NCBI RefSeq assembly: GCF_035688975.1
Contig: NZ_DASSMH010000063.1
Span: 1-57,243, forward strand
Length of the DNA stretch: 57,243 bases
Origin: CALMNV01 sp035688975
GTDB taxonomy: Bacteria; Actinomycetota; Actinomycetes; Actinomycetales; Dermatophilaceae
Direction: 5' to 3'
Positions 1-8,474 of this stretch are shown in pieces. Both the position numbers and the translations under genes were made by a program. Position 1 is the first letter of the stretch, and every line of letters begins with the position of its first letter. The notes under the pieces are model-generated. The model did no database searches. It was not told where the DNA came from and saw only the letters and a program-made list of their open reading frames with translations.

Positions 1-1
1 C

Positions 2-259
2 TACCTGGAGGCCGTGACCGAAGGGAGTGCTTACCCTGCGGTCCGTGCTGATCGTTTTCTTGAGGCGCCCGTGCCCATGGTCAGCGCAGCGACTCGGGAG
101 ACGTTCGAGAGCCAAGCGGCCCCCCTACGCCGCCGCGTCCACGCTGCGAGGGTTGAGTCACGAACCCTGGCGGCGACGCGTGACGCGCTGCTGCCGGAGC
201 TCATGTCCGGCAGGATCAGGGTCAAGGATGCCGAGCGCGTCGTCGAGGACGTCGTCTGA
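2..259 (+). CDS. hsdS: Type I restriction specificity subunit HsdS, C-terminal fragment (cut by window edge)
   Basis: The reading frame is open from the first bases and ends in TGA at 257-259, so only the last 85 or so codons are present. The tail carries the usual HsdS ending: a helical stretch followed by TLAATRDALLPELMSGRIRV, which matches the conserved close of the second coiled-coil spacer and target-recognition domain. HsdS selects the DNA target for the type I restriction-modification complex. The stop lies about 28 nt before the preferred hsdR start, so the two are probably co-transcribed. hsdM would be expected further upstream, outside the window. The family call rests on the short tail plus the adjacent hsdR. 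Confidence 0.75.
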   Translation, partial: YLEAVTEGSAYPAVRADRFLEAPVPMVSAATRETFESQAAPLRRRVHAARVESRTLAATRDALLPELMSGRIRVKDAERVVEDVV

Positions 260-287
260 CATGGCCGAGACTCTCAGGGGTGATCGC

Positions 288-3200
288 ATGACCGGGTTCA
301 GCGGGTCAGGCATGTCGGAGGCGGAGTGGGAGCAGGTCGCCCTCGACGACCTGGCCGAGCACGGGTGGGTGCCCACGCTCGGCAAGGCAATCGTCCCAGG
401 CTCGGGCGAGCGCGAGTCATGGGACGACCTCGTCATCCCCTCCCGCCTGCTTGCCAAGCTGCGCGACCTCAACCCCACGGTGCCCCCCGAATACCTCACG
501 CAGGCGGCCGGCGACATCCTGCGCCCCACGTCGGGGGACGCGCTGACGGAGAACCACCGCGCGCACCGGTTCCTCGTCGAGGGCTACCGCGGCGTCAGCT
601 GGGTCGAGAGTGACGGCTCCGAGCACAACCCGACGATCCGGCTGCTCAGCACCGAGCCGAGCGACAACGACTGGCTCGCCGTCAACCAGGTCACGGTCCG
701 CTCGCGCGACGTCGAGCGCCGCTTCGACCTCGTCCTCTACTGCAACGGCCTGCCCGTCTCGATCATCGAGCTGAAGAAGGCCGGCGCCCAGGCCGCTGAC
801 GTCGCGGCAGCGCACGCGCAGCTGCAGACCTACGTCCGCGAGCTGCCCATGGCCTTCCGCTTCGCGGTCCTCACGGTCGCGAGCGACGGCATCATCGCGA
901 AGTACGGCACGCCCTTCACTCCGCTCAACCACTTCTCCCTGTGGAACGTCGACGACGACGGCGAGCCGCTCGGCTTCGGCGCGACCTCCGGTCTGGACAA
1001 CCTCGGGACCGGCCTGGACCAGCTCATCGACGGCGTCTTCAACCAGGACCGCTTCCTGCAGCTGCTGCGCAACTTCGTCGCCTTCGACGAGGACCCCGAG
1101 GGCCTGGCCAAGCGCATCGCCAAGCCGCACCAGTACTTCGCGGTCAACAAGGCCCTCTGGCGCACGGTCCAGGCCGTCGAGTCCGACGGCAAGGCCGGCG
1201 TCGTCTGGCACACCCAGGGCTCCGGAAAGTCGATGGAGATGGAGCTCTACACCCATTACGTGCAGAGCCACCCCAAGCTGCTCAACCCCACGGTCCTCGT
1301 CGTCACCGACCGCACGGAGCTCGACGGGCAGCTCTACGACGGCTTCGCCCAGAGCCGGCTCCTCGCGGAGCAGCCCAAGAAGATCACGAGGCGCGCCGAC
1401 CTGCGCCGGGAGCTGTCGGAGCGCACGACCGGGGGCATCTACTTCACGACGCTGCAGAAGTTCGGCCTGTCCAAGGAGGAGAAGGAGGCCGGCGAGAGCC
1501 ACCCTCTGCTGTCGGACCGGCGCAACATCATCGTCATCGCCGACGAGGCGCACCGCAGCCACTACGACGACCTCGACGGCTACGCCCGCCATCTCAAGGA
1601 CGCCCTGCCGCGGGCGACGCTCATCGCCTTCACCGGCACACCGGTCTCCTTCGCCGACAAGGACACCCGAGCGGTCTTCGGCGACTACATCGACGTCTAC
1701 GACCTCACCCGGGCCGTGCGGGACGGCGCGACCGTGCCGGTCCACTTCGAGCCGCGCCTCATCAAGGTCAGCCTCGCCGAGGGCGTCACCGAGGACGAGC
1801 TCGACGCCGCCGCCGACGAGCTCACCGCCGGGCTCGACGATGTCGAGCGTGACCGGGTCGAGCGCAGCGTCGCCGTCGTCAACGCCGTCTACGGGGCACC
1901 GGCGCGCATCGCGCGGCTGGCCGAGGACCTCGTCGCCCACTGGGAGACGCGCCGTGCGGTCATGGAGAAGTTCATCGCCAGTCCCGGCAAGGCGCTCATC
2001 GTCGGCGGCACGCGCGAGATCTGCGCCAAGCTCTACGACGCGATCGTCGCCCTGCGGCCCGACTGGCACTCCGACGAGCTGGACAAGGGCCGCATCAAGG
2101 TCGTCTACAGCGGCGACCCGACCGACCCCCTGCCGGTGTCGAAGCACGTGCGCCGCGACGGGGCCAACAAGGCGATCAAGGCCCGGCTCAGGGACCCCGA
2201 CGACGAGCTGGAGCTCGTCATCGTCAAGGACATGATGCTGACCGGCTACGACTCCCCGCCGCTGCACACTCTCTACCTCGACCGCCCGCTCAAGGGCGCG
2301 CTGCTCATGCAGACCCTCGCTCGGGTCAACCGCACCTTCCGCGGCAAGCAGGACGGCCTGCTCGTCGCCTACGCCCCGCTCGCCGAGAACCTGCACAAGG
2401 CGCTGGCGGAGTACACCTCGGAGGACCAGGCCACCAAGCCGCTCGGACGCGACCTCTCCGAGGGCGTCGTGCTCACCAAGGAGCTCATCACGCAGCTCGA
2501 CACGCTCGTGGCCGGCTATGACTGGCGAGGCGCGTATGCCGACCTGGCGGCGCGAGGGGACAAGGCGGCATACGCCCACGTCGTGGCCAAGACCGTGGAC
2601 TACCTGCGCGACCCGCGCACCCCCGGCAACGAGGTGCGGGAGGACGACGGGGACGGCGCGAGCGAGACGCTCACGGCGGCATACCGCCGCCTGTCGAGCC
2701 AGCTGGCGCGCGCGTGGGCGCTCTGCGCCGCCTCCGGGCAGCTCGAGGACCTGCGGCCGACCGCGAGGTTCTACGAGGAGGTGCGCGTGTGGATGGCCAA
2801 GCTCGACGCCGAGGAGCGGGCCTCGCGCGGCGAGCCGATCCCCGAAGACATCGAGCGGCTGCTCGGCGCGCTCATCGCCGACAGCACGGTGCCCGGCGCG
2901 GTGCTCGACATCTACGAGGCCGCGGGGATGCCCAAGCCCAGCCTCACGGACCTCAGGCCCGACTTCGTCAGGCAGGCGCAGGAGGCGCCCAACCCACACC
3001 TGGCCATCGAGGCGCTGCGCGACCTCGTCGCCAAGGAGTCGGTCAAGGCAACGGGTGCGAACACGCTTCGGCAGCAGGCGTTCTCGGACCGGATCGCCGA
3101 GCTGATGCGCAAGTACACCAACCAGCAGCTCACCTCGGCCGAGGTCATCGCCGAGCTCATCGAGCTGGCCAAGGACGTCGTCGCGGAGTCAGGCCGCGGG

Positions 3201-3512
3201 GCGCGCTTCGAGCCCCCGCTCGACCACGACGAGCTGGCCTACTACGACGCCGTGTCGACCAACGAGTCAGCCGTCGACGTCATGGGCGAGGGGGTGCTCG
3301 CCGACATCGCCCGCGAGCTCGTCGCGATCATGCGGCGCGACATCCGCACCGACTGGATGGTGCGCGAGGACGTGCGGGCCAAGCTGCGCACCTCGATCAA
3401 GCGGCTGCTCGTCAAGCACGGCTACCCACCCGACCAGCAGCCCGCCGCGATCAGGCTCGTCATGGACCAGATGGAGGCCATGGCGCCACGATTCGCCGAA
3501 CGCAACCGGTAA
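288..3512 (+). CDS. hsdR: Type I restriction enzyme R subunit HsdR (endonuclease and translocase)
   Basis: A 1074-residue protein, the normal HsdR length. The N-terminal PD-(D/E)xK nuclease region shows RRFDLVLYCNGLPVSIIELK near residues 144-163 (Asp and the ELK pair). The SF2 translocase follows with Walker A TQGSGKS (about 308-314), the DEAH box ADEAHRS (about 418-424) and motif III FTGTPV. The C-terminal third is helical and should contact HsdM/HsdS. It cuts and pumps DNA unmodified at the site chosen by HsdS. ATG 288 is preferred because AGGGG sits 7 nt upstream; in-frame ATGs at 261 and 312 are alternatives. No frameshift or missing motif is visible, so the subunit looks functional. Confidence 0.93.
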   Translation: MTGFSGSGMSEAEWEQVALDDLAEHGWVPTLGKAIVPGSGERESWDDLVIPSRLLAKLRDLNPTVPPEYLTQAAGDILRPTSGDALTENHRAHRFLVEGYRGVSWVESDGSEHNPTIRLLSTEPSDNDWLAVNQVTVRSRDVERRFDLVLYCNGLPVSIIELKKAGAQAADVAAAHAQLQTYVRELPMAFRFAVLTVASDGIIAKYGTPFTPLNHFSLWNVDDDGEPLGFGATSGLDNLGTGLDQLIDGVFNQDRFLQLLRNFVAFDEDPEGLAKRIAKPHQYFAVNKALWRTVQAVESDGKAGVVWHTQGSGKSMEMELYTHYVQSHPKLLNPTVLVVTDRTELDGQLYDGFAQSRLLAEQPKKITRRADLRRELSERTTGGIYFTTLQKFGLSKEEKEAGESHPLLSDRRNIIVIADEAHRSHYDDLDGYARHLKDALPRATLIAFTGTPVSFADKDTRAVFGDYIDVYDLTRAVRDGATVPVHFEPRLIKVSLAEGVTEDELDAAADELTAGLDDVERDRVERSVAVVNAVYGAPARIARLAEDLVAHWETRRAVMEKFIASPGKALIVGGTREICAKLYDAIVALRPDWHSDELDKGRIKVVYSGDPTDPLPVSKHVRRDGANKAIKARLRDPDDELELVIVKDMMLTGYDSPPLHTLYLDRPLKGALLMQTLARVNRTFRGKQDGLLVAYAPLAENLHKALAEYTSEDQATKPLGRDLSEGVVLTKELITQLDTLVAGYDWRGAYADLAARGDKAAYAHVVAKTVDYLRDPRTPGNEVREDDGDGASETLTAAYRRLSSQLARAWALCAASGQLEDLRPTARFYEEVRVWMAKLDAEERASRGEPIPEDIERLLGALIADSTVPGAVLDIYEAAGMPKPSLTDLRPDFVRQAQEAPNPHLAIEALRDLVAKESVKATGANTLRQQAFSDRIAELMRKYTNQQLTSAEVIAELIELAKDVVAESGRGARFEPPLDHDELAYYDAVSTNESAVDVMGEGVLADIARELVAIMRRDIRTDWMVREDVRAKLRTSIKRLLVKHGYPPDQQPAAIRLVMDQMEAMAPRFAERNR

Positions 3513-3551
3513 TCGCCCGCTCGGGACAGTCTGGCGAAGGGTGCGGGAGTG

Positions 3552-4463
3552 TCAGGCCCACGACCGCCTCCCGGGGGACCACGTCTTGCCAGCTGCGCGC
3601 CCGTCGAGCGCCGGGTCAATGACGCGCGTGACCAGCTCACGCGCGACCTCGACGGTCGGATAGTCGGCGCAGTAGGGCACGGGACGGGCGAGCTGCGCAT
3701 ATCGACGTCCCCATTCGCCCGGAACCACGAAGTGGTCGAACGGCTCCATCAGTCGTCGGTGGGTCTCGGTGGAGATGGCGATTGCGAGAGCCGTGCCGTC
3801 GACGTTCTGGGTGACGGCGAGCACGACGAGGTCGACCAGGTCCTTCTCGCGGCTCGACGCGCGACCGCGGTAGGTCTGCATGGTCGCGCAGACCTTGTCG
3901 GCCATCTGGTCCACGATCGGATACAGGCGATACGCGTGGTGGACGAGGCGCGGCAGGTGCAGCGCATTCGCCGGATTCGCGGTTGTCACCGGAGCAGTGG
4001 CTCCCACCCCGACCGCCAAGTCCACGTGCAGTGTCCCCTTGCTCCGAGGGCCGATGAAGACATCGAAGGTGACCACGTATCCCTCGGTGTAGGGCTGGGC
4101 TTCGCCGCCCACCGACGTGTCATGGCCGGCGTATTGGAAACGGAAGTGGTCGCCAAGATCCGACGTGGCGAGCCGCCGCAACTCGGCAAGCGGTTGGTCG
4201 AGGGTGAAGCGGTCTCGGTAGAGGTCGATGTCGAGCGTCGCGCGGGTCGACGGCACCCGCGCCAACATGCCGGCGCCACCTTTGAACAGCCATTCCGAGT
4301 CGGCGCCCTCAGAGAACACGCGACTGAGGAAGCGGTTGAAGTACTCCAGTCGGATGCGCTCGTTGACGCTCAGCGCGGGGTCGGCGGCGGTGGCTTTCTT
4401 GGCTGCATCCTTGATCGCGGCCTCGACCCCTGAGGCGGACGGATAGTGCTCAGGCTCAGTCAT
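3552..4463 (-). CDS. abiEii: AbiEii-family nucleotidyltransferase toxin of a type IV toxin-antitoxin system
   Basis: A 303-residue protein with the AbiEii/DUF1814 signature: LFKGGAGM followed by R-x-T-x-DIDLYRD, the nucleotidyltransferase G-G and D-x-D motifs, near residues 68-95. Further on, DKVCATMQTYRGRASSREKD gives the conserved Lys and R..KDL..L motif. Characterised AbiE toxins of this family modify tRNA or other RNA with nucleotides and give phage-triggered growth arrest. Start ATG 4463 overlaps the abiEi stop by 8 nt (ATGACTGA), which implies translational coupling. The common GTATGCC word of this window is absent here and the GC content looks lower than in neighbouring genes, consistent with transfer. 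The family is clear; activity is inferred. Confidence 0.86.
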   Translation of the reverse strand: MTEPEHYPSASGVEAAIKDAAKKATAADPALSVNERIRLEYFNRFLSRVFSEGADSEWLFKGGAGMLARVPSTRATLDIDLYRDRFTLDQPLAELRRLATSDLGDHFRFQYAGHDTSVGGEAQPYTEGYVVTFDVFIGPRSKGTLHVDLAVGVGATAPVTTANPANALHLPRLVHHAYRLYPIVDQMADKVCATMQTYRGRASSREKDLVDLVVLAVTQNVDGTALAIAISTETHRRLMEPFDHFVVPGEWGRRYAQLARPVPYCADYPTVEVARELVTRVIDPALDGRAAGKTWSPGRRSWA

Positions 4464-5511
4464 CGCGGGCTGCCCTCTCGGCGTCCCGAATGAGCGCGAG
4501 GGTCCGTGGCGCACTCGCAAGGCGTTGGTTCTGCGACGTGCCCCCGATCTCGCTCAGCGCCTTCAGCAGGTCGGCGCTGACAAACTGCGCCAAGATCTCA
4601 CGGATCGTGTCTTGGACACCTACGCTGTCCGCCAGACTTGCGGCCAACTCCATCGAGGTCCCCTTGAGCTCCTTGAGCTGAGGGGAAAGCGCATTCGACA
4701 CCGCCTCCATGAGTGACTCCCGGAAAGACCGGAGGCTCTTCTCCATCTCGGGCATGACGATCAGGCTCCTGAGGTCGGCTGCGCCCAGATGTCCGATGTA
4801 GTCGGCCGCGATGCGGGCGCCGAGCGGCGGGTCGGACGCGACGCGACGCGCGAAGGACTCGATGTCGAGGCCTGCGATCTCGATAAGCCGGTGGAGCAGC
4901 CCGCCGCCGTCGCCCTTGCGGAAACTATTGCGCTCGGCGAGCGGCGCAAGCAGGTCCCGAAGTCGATCGAGGTCGAGGATGCGCCTTCGCGAGGCATCGC
5001 GCAGGGCGTCGGCGATGAGGCTCAGATCCTTCAGGTCCTCGACCAGGTCGGCAATCGTGCGCTCGATCGACATGGTGGGCATGCCCTCGACAAGCACGAC
5101 GTCGCCTGGGTCGAGTCTGCGCTGTCGGTAGCGGATCTCGCGGCGCTGACTCTGGCGACGCGCGGGCGACACGAAGTCGTGGCGGGCGGCGCGGAAGTCG
5201 CCGATCGTGTGGAGTCGCGTCGCAGACTCCCCGGCGATGACGACGCCGCCCGCAGGGTCGCGGACACGCTCCTCCGCCAGTCGCTTGGGGTCGGTGCTCA
5301 GCCAGGCAGCCCGCAGGTCGTCGAACTCATCGCCGGGCGCCCCCGCGTCCATGTAGACACCATGGGCGATCCGGATCAGGTGACCAGCCTCGGCCAGTCG
5401 AGAGAGATCCAAGCGCGAAACCCCCCGGGCGCTGGCCTGAGCAGACGTCACCATTCCCCACTGCTGCGAAGTCAGGGCAGCAAGCACACGGAGCGCGCCA
5501 GTGAATTTCAT
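4456..5511 (-). CDS. abiEi: AbiEi-type antitoxin with winged-helix DNA-binding domain
   Basis: A 351-residue protein. The N-terminal roughly 80 residues form the winged-helix AbiEi domain (QWGMVTSAQASARGVSRLDL, then a wing ending RIAHGVYMDAGAP). It continues with the AbiEi middle region ESATRLHTIGDF and SIERTIADLVE. The C-terminal third is longer than in minimal AbiEi antitoxins and predicted helical. AbiEi proteins counteract AbiEii and repress their own promoter by binding inverted repeats. ATG 5511 is chosen over the longer ATG at 5541 because the inverted repeat at 5520-5540 would otherwise lie inside the coding sequence. The gene heads a two-gene operon with abiEii. Confidence 0.85.
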   Translation of the reverse strand: MKFTGALRVLAALTSQQWGMVTSAQASARGVSRLDLSRLAEAGHLIRIAHGVYMDAGAPGDEFDDLRAAWLSTDPKRLAEERVRDPAGGVVIAGESATRLHTIGDFRAARHDFVSPARRQSQRREIRYRQRRLDPGDVVLVEGMPTMSIERTIADLVEDLKDLSLIADALRDASRRRILDLDRLRDLLAPLAERNSFRKGDGGGLLHRLIEIAGLDIESFARRVASDPPLGARIAADYIGHLGAADLRSLIVMPEMEKSLRSFRESLMEAVSNALSPQLKELKGTSMELAASLADSVGVQDTIREILAQFVSADLLKALSEIGGTSQNQRLASAPRTLALIRDAERAARDD

Positions 5512-5519
5512 GCTCCGAT

Positions 5520-5540
5520 TGTATCGCTGATAACGATACA
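5520..5540. promoter_or_regulatory. Putative AbiEi autorepression operator
   Basis: TGTATCG, 7 nt, then CGATACA: a perfect 7-bp inverted repeat placed 9-29 nt upstream of the abiEi start on the minus strand, where promoter elements should lie. It is AT-rich in a GC-rich window. Known AbiEi proteins bind inverted repeats at this place to repress their own operon, so this is the natural operator candidate. Confidence 0.65.
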
Positions 5541-5616
5541 CTCCAAGTAGAACCGGCTCCGTTGTCCCGCATGGACAAGAGGACCTCGCCCCTCATTCGG
5601 AAGACGCCAGCCCCAC

Positions 5617-5642
5617 GTGCTAAGTAGCACTTGACGTGCTAC
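5617..5642. promoter_or_regulatory. Three alternating half-sites upstream of the VapC operon
   Basis: GTGCTA (5617-5622), GTAGCAC (5624-5630) and GTGCTAC (5636-5642) form two overlapping inverted repeats sharing the middle arm, ending 10 nt before the antitoxin GTG. Type II antitoxins usually repress through paired palindromes like this. A -10-like TACATT at 5640-5645 overlaps the last half-site, so a bound repressor would block initiation. Confidence 0.6.
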
Positions 5643-5652
5643 ATTTCGGACG

Positions 5653-5928
5653 GTGGACACAGTCGGGATCCGGGAGCTGCGACAGCACGCGAGCCGCTAC
5701 GTGCAGGCTGCCAGCCTGGGCGCCGTCATCACCGTCACGGACCGTGGCGCGCCCGTCGCGCGTCTCACGCCGCTGTCACCACTGGAGCAGCACCTCTCGG
5801 CGCAGCTCGCCGCCCATGCCCTCGTCCCGCCTGTGCGGCCGCGACGCAGGTATGCCGCCGACGCGCGCCTCGCCGGCGAGCCCCTCACGCCACTGCTCGC
5901 CGAGGACCGGGCCGAGCGCCTCACGTGA
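5653..5928 (+). CDS. Type II antitoxin, Phd/YefM-like, paired with a VapC toxin
   Basis: A 91-residue protein beginning MDTVGIRELRQHASRYVQ, then ITVTDRGAPVARLTPL, which is the Phd/YefM fold: an N-terminal DNA-binding domain that recognises operators as a dimer. The C-terminal half is Arg/Ala/Leu-rich and should wrap the toxin. It starts at GTG 5653 without a clear Shine-Dalgarno; with the -10-like TACATT 7 nt upstream it may be translated from a leaderless mRNA. The stop overlaps the toxin start (GTGA), so antitoxin and toxin are translationally coupled. The product should neutralise VapC and autorepress through the half-sites at 5617-5642. Confidence 0.85.
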   Translation: MDTVGIRELRQHASRYVQAASLGAVITVTDRGAPVARLTPLSPLEQHLSAQLAAHALVPPVRPRRRYAADARLAGEPLTPLLAEDRAERLT

Positions 5929-6323
5929 GCCTGACCTATCTGGACACCTCGGCCCTCGTCAAGCTCGTCGTCGCCGAGCCGGAGTCCGACGCGTTGGCGA
6001 GCTGGCTCGACGAGCGCGCCCACGACCTGCTCTGCACGTCGGTGATCGGCAAGGTCGAGCTCCTCTGCGCGGCACGTCGACGCGGCCCGCAGACGCTTGC
6101 CGCGGCGACCACCATGGTCGCCGAGCTGGCCCTCGTGCCCGCCGACGCCATCGTGCTGGAACTCGCCGCCACCATCGACCCTGCGGGGCTGCGCACGCTC
6201 GACGCCCTGCACCTGGCGAGCGCTGCGGGTCTCGGAGCCGACCTGGCTCACCTCGTCGCCTACGACACCGCGCTGGTCGCGAGCGCCGAGACCCTCGGCC
6301 TGCACCCAGTCAGCCCGCGCTGA
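5925..6323 (+). CDS. vapC: VapC-family PIN-domain ribonuclease toxin
   Basis: A 132-residue PIN-domain protein with all the expected acidic residues: Asp7 in YLDTSALVKL, Glu45 in GKVELL, Asp93 in TLDALHLA and Asp114 in YDTAL. Members are Mg-dependent endoribonucleases that cut tRNA or rRNA when released from the antitoxin. Start GTG 5925 overlaps the antitoxin stop by 4 nt; no other start fits the PIN N-terminus. Length and residue spacing match intact VapC. The RNA target cannot be read from sequence. Confidence 0.9.
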   Translation: MSLTYLDTSALVKLVVAEPESDALASWLDERAHDLLCTSVIGKVELLCAARRRGPQTLAAATTMVAELALVPADAIVLELAATIDPAGLRTLDALHLASAAGLGADLAHLVAYDTALVASAETLGLHPVSPR

Positions 6324-6406
6324 CCTCCGACAGCCCGGGTGGACCGCACACCGCGTCCGGGAACACCGCGAGCCGCCGGAGGCCGAGACCGGCATACTGC
6401 ATCGTC

Positions 6407-7804
6407 ATGACCGCACCGAGGCAGACCCCTCACCTGCGCCCCGTCGCCCACTTCACCGCACGCGACACCTGGCTCAACGACCCCAACGGGCTGGTCCACG
6501 TCGGCGGCACCTACCACCTGTTCTTCCAGAACAACCCCGAGGGCAGCACGTGGGGCAACATGTCGTGGGGGCACGCGACCTCGACCGACCTCGTGACCTG
6601 GACCGAGCACGAGGTGGCCCTGCGGCATACGGAGCAGGAGCAGATCTTCTCCGGCAGCGTCGTCGTCGACCACGACAACACGGCCGGCTTCGCGGGCCCC
6701 GGGGAGACGGCGCTCGTCGCGATCTACACGAGCGCCTACTCCGCCTCCTCGCCGCTGCACGGCAGGCAGGTCCAGTCGCTCGCCTACAGCGTCGACGCCG
6801 GGATGACGTGGACGCCGCACGCCGGCAACCCCGTGCTCGACCGGGAGTCGTCCGACTTCCGGGACCCCAAGGTCTTCCGCTGGGGCGGCGCCGACGGCTA
6901 CTGGGTCATGGCGGCCGTCGAGGCGGCCGACCGGCAGGTCGTGCTCTACTCGTCCCCCGACCTGCGCACGTGGACCCTGCTCTCGGAGTTCGGGCCGGCG
7001 CACGCGGTCGGTGGCGTGTGGGAGTGCCCCGACCTGTTCCCCGTGCGGGTTGCGGGCACCGGCGAGACCCGCTGGGTGCTCGTCGTCAGCCTGACGCCCG
7101 GGGCGTTGGCCGGCGGCGGCGGCACGCAGTACTTCGTCGGCGACTTCGACGGGGTGCGGTTCGTGCCCGAGCGGCTGTCCGCGCGCGAGGAGCTCGCCGG
7201 TTTCGACTGGCTCGACCACGGCCGCGACTACTACGCCGCCGTCTCCTTCGACAACGTGCCGGAGGACCGGCGGCTCATGATCGGCTGGGCCAACAACTGG
7301 GACTATGCCGCCGAGACCCCGACGTGGCCGTGGCGCGGGGCCATGTCGCTCGCCCGCGAGGTCGACCTCGTGCGCTGCCCCGACGGGGCCCTGCGCGTGC
7401 GGCAGCGCCCCGTGCTGCCCACGGACATCGAGGGCCTGACCGTCTTCGACCTCGAGGTGCCCTCGGGTCCCGGAGAGGTGAGCGAGGTGCGGATCACGAC
7501 GGCCGACGGCGCCGACCCGCTCCTGCTCCGCGTCGACGGCGACGCCCGGACCCTCAGCTGCGACCGGTCCCGGTGCGGCGACGTCGACTTCCACCCGAGC
7601 TTCCCCTCCGAGGACACGGCGACGCTTCGGCTGGCCGGAGCGACGACGCGGCTCCGCGTCGTGGTGGACGCCTGCCTGGTCGAGGTCTTCGCCGAGGACG
7701 GGCTCGTCACCCTCACCCAGCAGGTCTTCCCCACCGCGCCGCTCACCACCTACGACACGCGGACCGTGGTCCGCAGCGGTCACGCCCCGGGCGACGCGCG
7801 CTGA
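6407..7804 (+). CDS. Glycoside hydrolase family 32 (beta-fructosidase: levanase, inulinase or sucrose hydrolase)
   Basis: A 465-residue GH32 enzyme. The nucleophile motif WLNDPNG is at residues 22-28 (Asp25), the transition-state stabiliser RDP is at residues 152-154 (Asp153), and the acid/base Glu206 lies in WECPDLF. The five-bladed propeller is followed from about residue 340 by the C-terminal beta-sandwich. No signal peptide is visible, so it probably hydrolyses imported fructosides in the cytoplasm; the motifs do not separate levan, inulin or sucrose preference. No sugar transporter or LacI regulator is adjacent, which is unusual. A -10-like CATACT at 6393-6398 lies 8 nt before ATG 6407, suggesting a leaderless mRNA. 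Confidence 0.93.
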   Translation: MTAPRQTPHLRPVAHFTARDTWLNDPNGLVHVGGTYHLFFQNNPEGSTWGNMSWGHATSTDLVTWTEHEVALRHTEQEQIFSGSVVVDHDNTAGFAGPGETALVAIYTSAYSASSPLHGRQVQSLAYSVDAGMTWTPHAGNPVLDRESSDFRDPKVFRWGGADGYWVMAAVEAADRQVVLYSSPDLRTWTLLSEFGPAHAVGGVWECPDLFPVRVAGTGETRWVLVVSLTPGALAGGGGTQYFVGDFDGVRFVPERLSAREELAGFDWLDHGRDYYAAVSFDNVPEDRRLMIGWANNWDYAAETPTWPWRGAMSLAREVDLVRCPDGALRVRQRPVLPTDIEGLTVFDLEVPSGPGEVSEVRITTADGADPLLLRVDGDARTLSCDRSRCGDVDFHPSFPSEDTATLRLAGATTRLRVVVDACLVEVFAEDGLVTLTQQVFPTAPLTTYDTRTVVRSGHAPGDAR

Positions 7805-7855
7805 GCTTCCGCCGGCGCCGCGCCCGCCGTATGCCGTGGCCCGCCCTGCCCGGGG

Positions 7856-8317
7856 TCAGCCGCGCTCGGCCACCGCCTTGAGGTTGGCCAGGCCCTTGTC
7901 GTAGTCCTTGCCGATCATCTTGTCCATCGACATGACCTTCCCCAAGAGACGCATCACGGCGTTGTTGCGACCGGTCATCGACCACGTGACGTCGGTGGCT
8001 CCGCCGCGGGGCACGAGGGTGAAGGTCGTGCGGTTCTCGCTCTTGAACGGCTTGTCGAAGGCGAGGTCGATGCCCACCTCGGTGGGCGTCGACGTGGCGA
8101 TCCGCATCCGGCCCTTGCCGGCCCTGCGGTTGCCGCTCCACTCGTAGGTCGCCCCTGGGCCGGAGTCGCTGCCGCCGTAGACGCGCTTCATGTCCGGGTC
8201 CAGCCCCTCCCACGGCGACCATTCGCGCCACCGGCGGAAGTCGTTGAGCAGCGGGTGGATCCGCTCAGAGGGCGCGTCGATGGTGGTGCTGCGGCTGACG
8301 GTGTAGGTCTCGGCCAT
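7856..8317 (-). CDS. SRPBCC-family (START/Bet v1-like) protein
   Basis: A 153-residue single-domain protein beginning MAETYTVSRSTTIDAPSERI, the common opening of polyketide-cyclase/SRPBCC proteins, followed by FRRWREWSPWE and a central beta-sheet (ATYEWSGNRRAGKGRM). The closing amphipathic helix ends DKGLANLKAVAERG. Such proteins bind hydrophobic ligands; the ligand here is unknown. ATG 8317 gives the family-typical start; the longer open frame upstream is not supported. It is convergent with the GH32 gene across a 51-bp gap. Confidence 0.82.
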   Translation of the reverse strand: MAETYTVSRSTTIDAPSERIHPLLNDFRRWREWSPWEGLDPDMKRVYGGSDSGPGATYEWSGNRRAGKGRMRIATSTPTEVGIDLAFDKPFKSENRTTFTLVPRGGATDVTWSMTGRNNAVMRLLGKVMSMDKMIGKDYDKGLANLKAVAERG

Positions 8318-8474
8318 GGCCCCATTGTGGGGGGCGCAAGGTGACCATTCCGCTTCCGCGCTCCTCCGGCGTATGTTGAGAGATGGCCGATGGCCGGTCC
8401 GGCTGGGATGTGGGGGGACCGGACTCTCCGCTCGGGCGCCTTCGGGGCTGCCCACGTCAGTGAGGAGAACCTCC

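Noticed and set aside
417..2999. Large minus-strand ORF (860 codons) opposite hsdR
   Set aside because: It is a high-GC shadow of hsdR in another frame, with no domain motifs, no ribosome site, and composition set by the sense gene.
5631..5645. TTGACG/TACATT as a classical -35/-10 pair for the antitoxin
   Set aside because: The spacing between them is only 3 nt; at most the -10 part is credible.
8319..8474. DosR-like box near GGGGGGACCGGACTCTCC upstream of the Tat/DUF4331 unit
   Set aside because: The second arm does not give GnCCC at the correct spacing.
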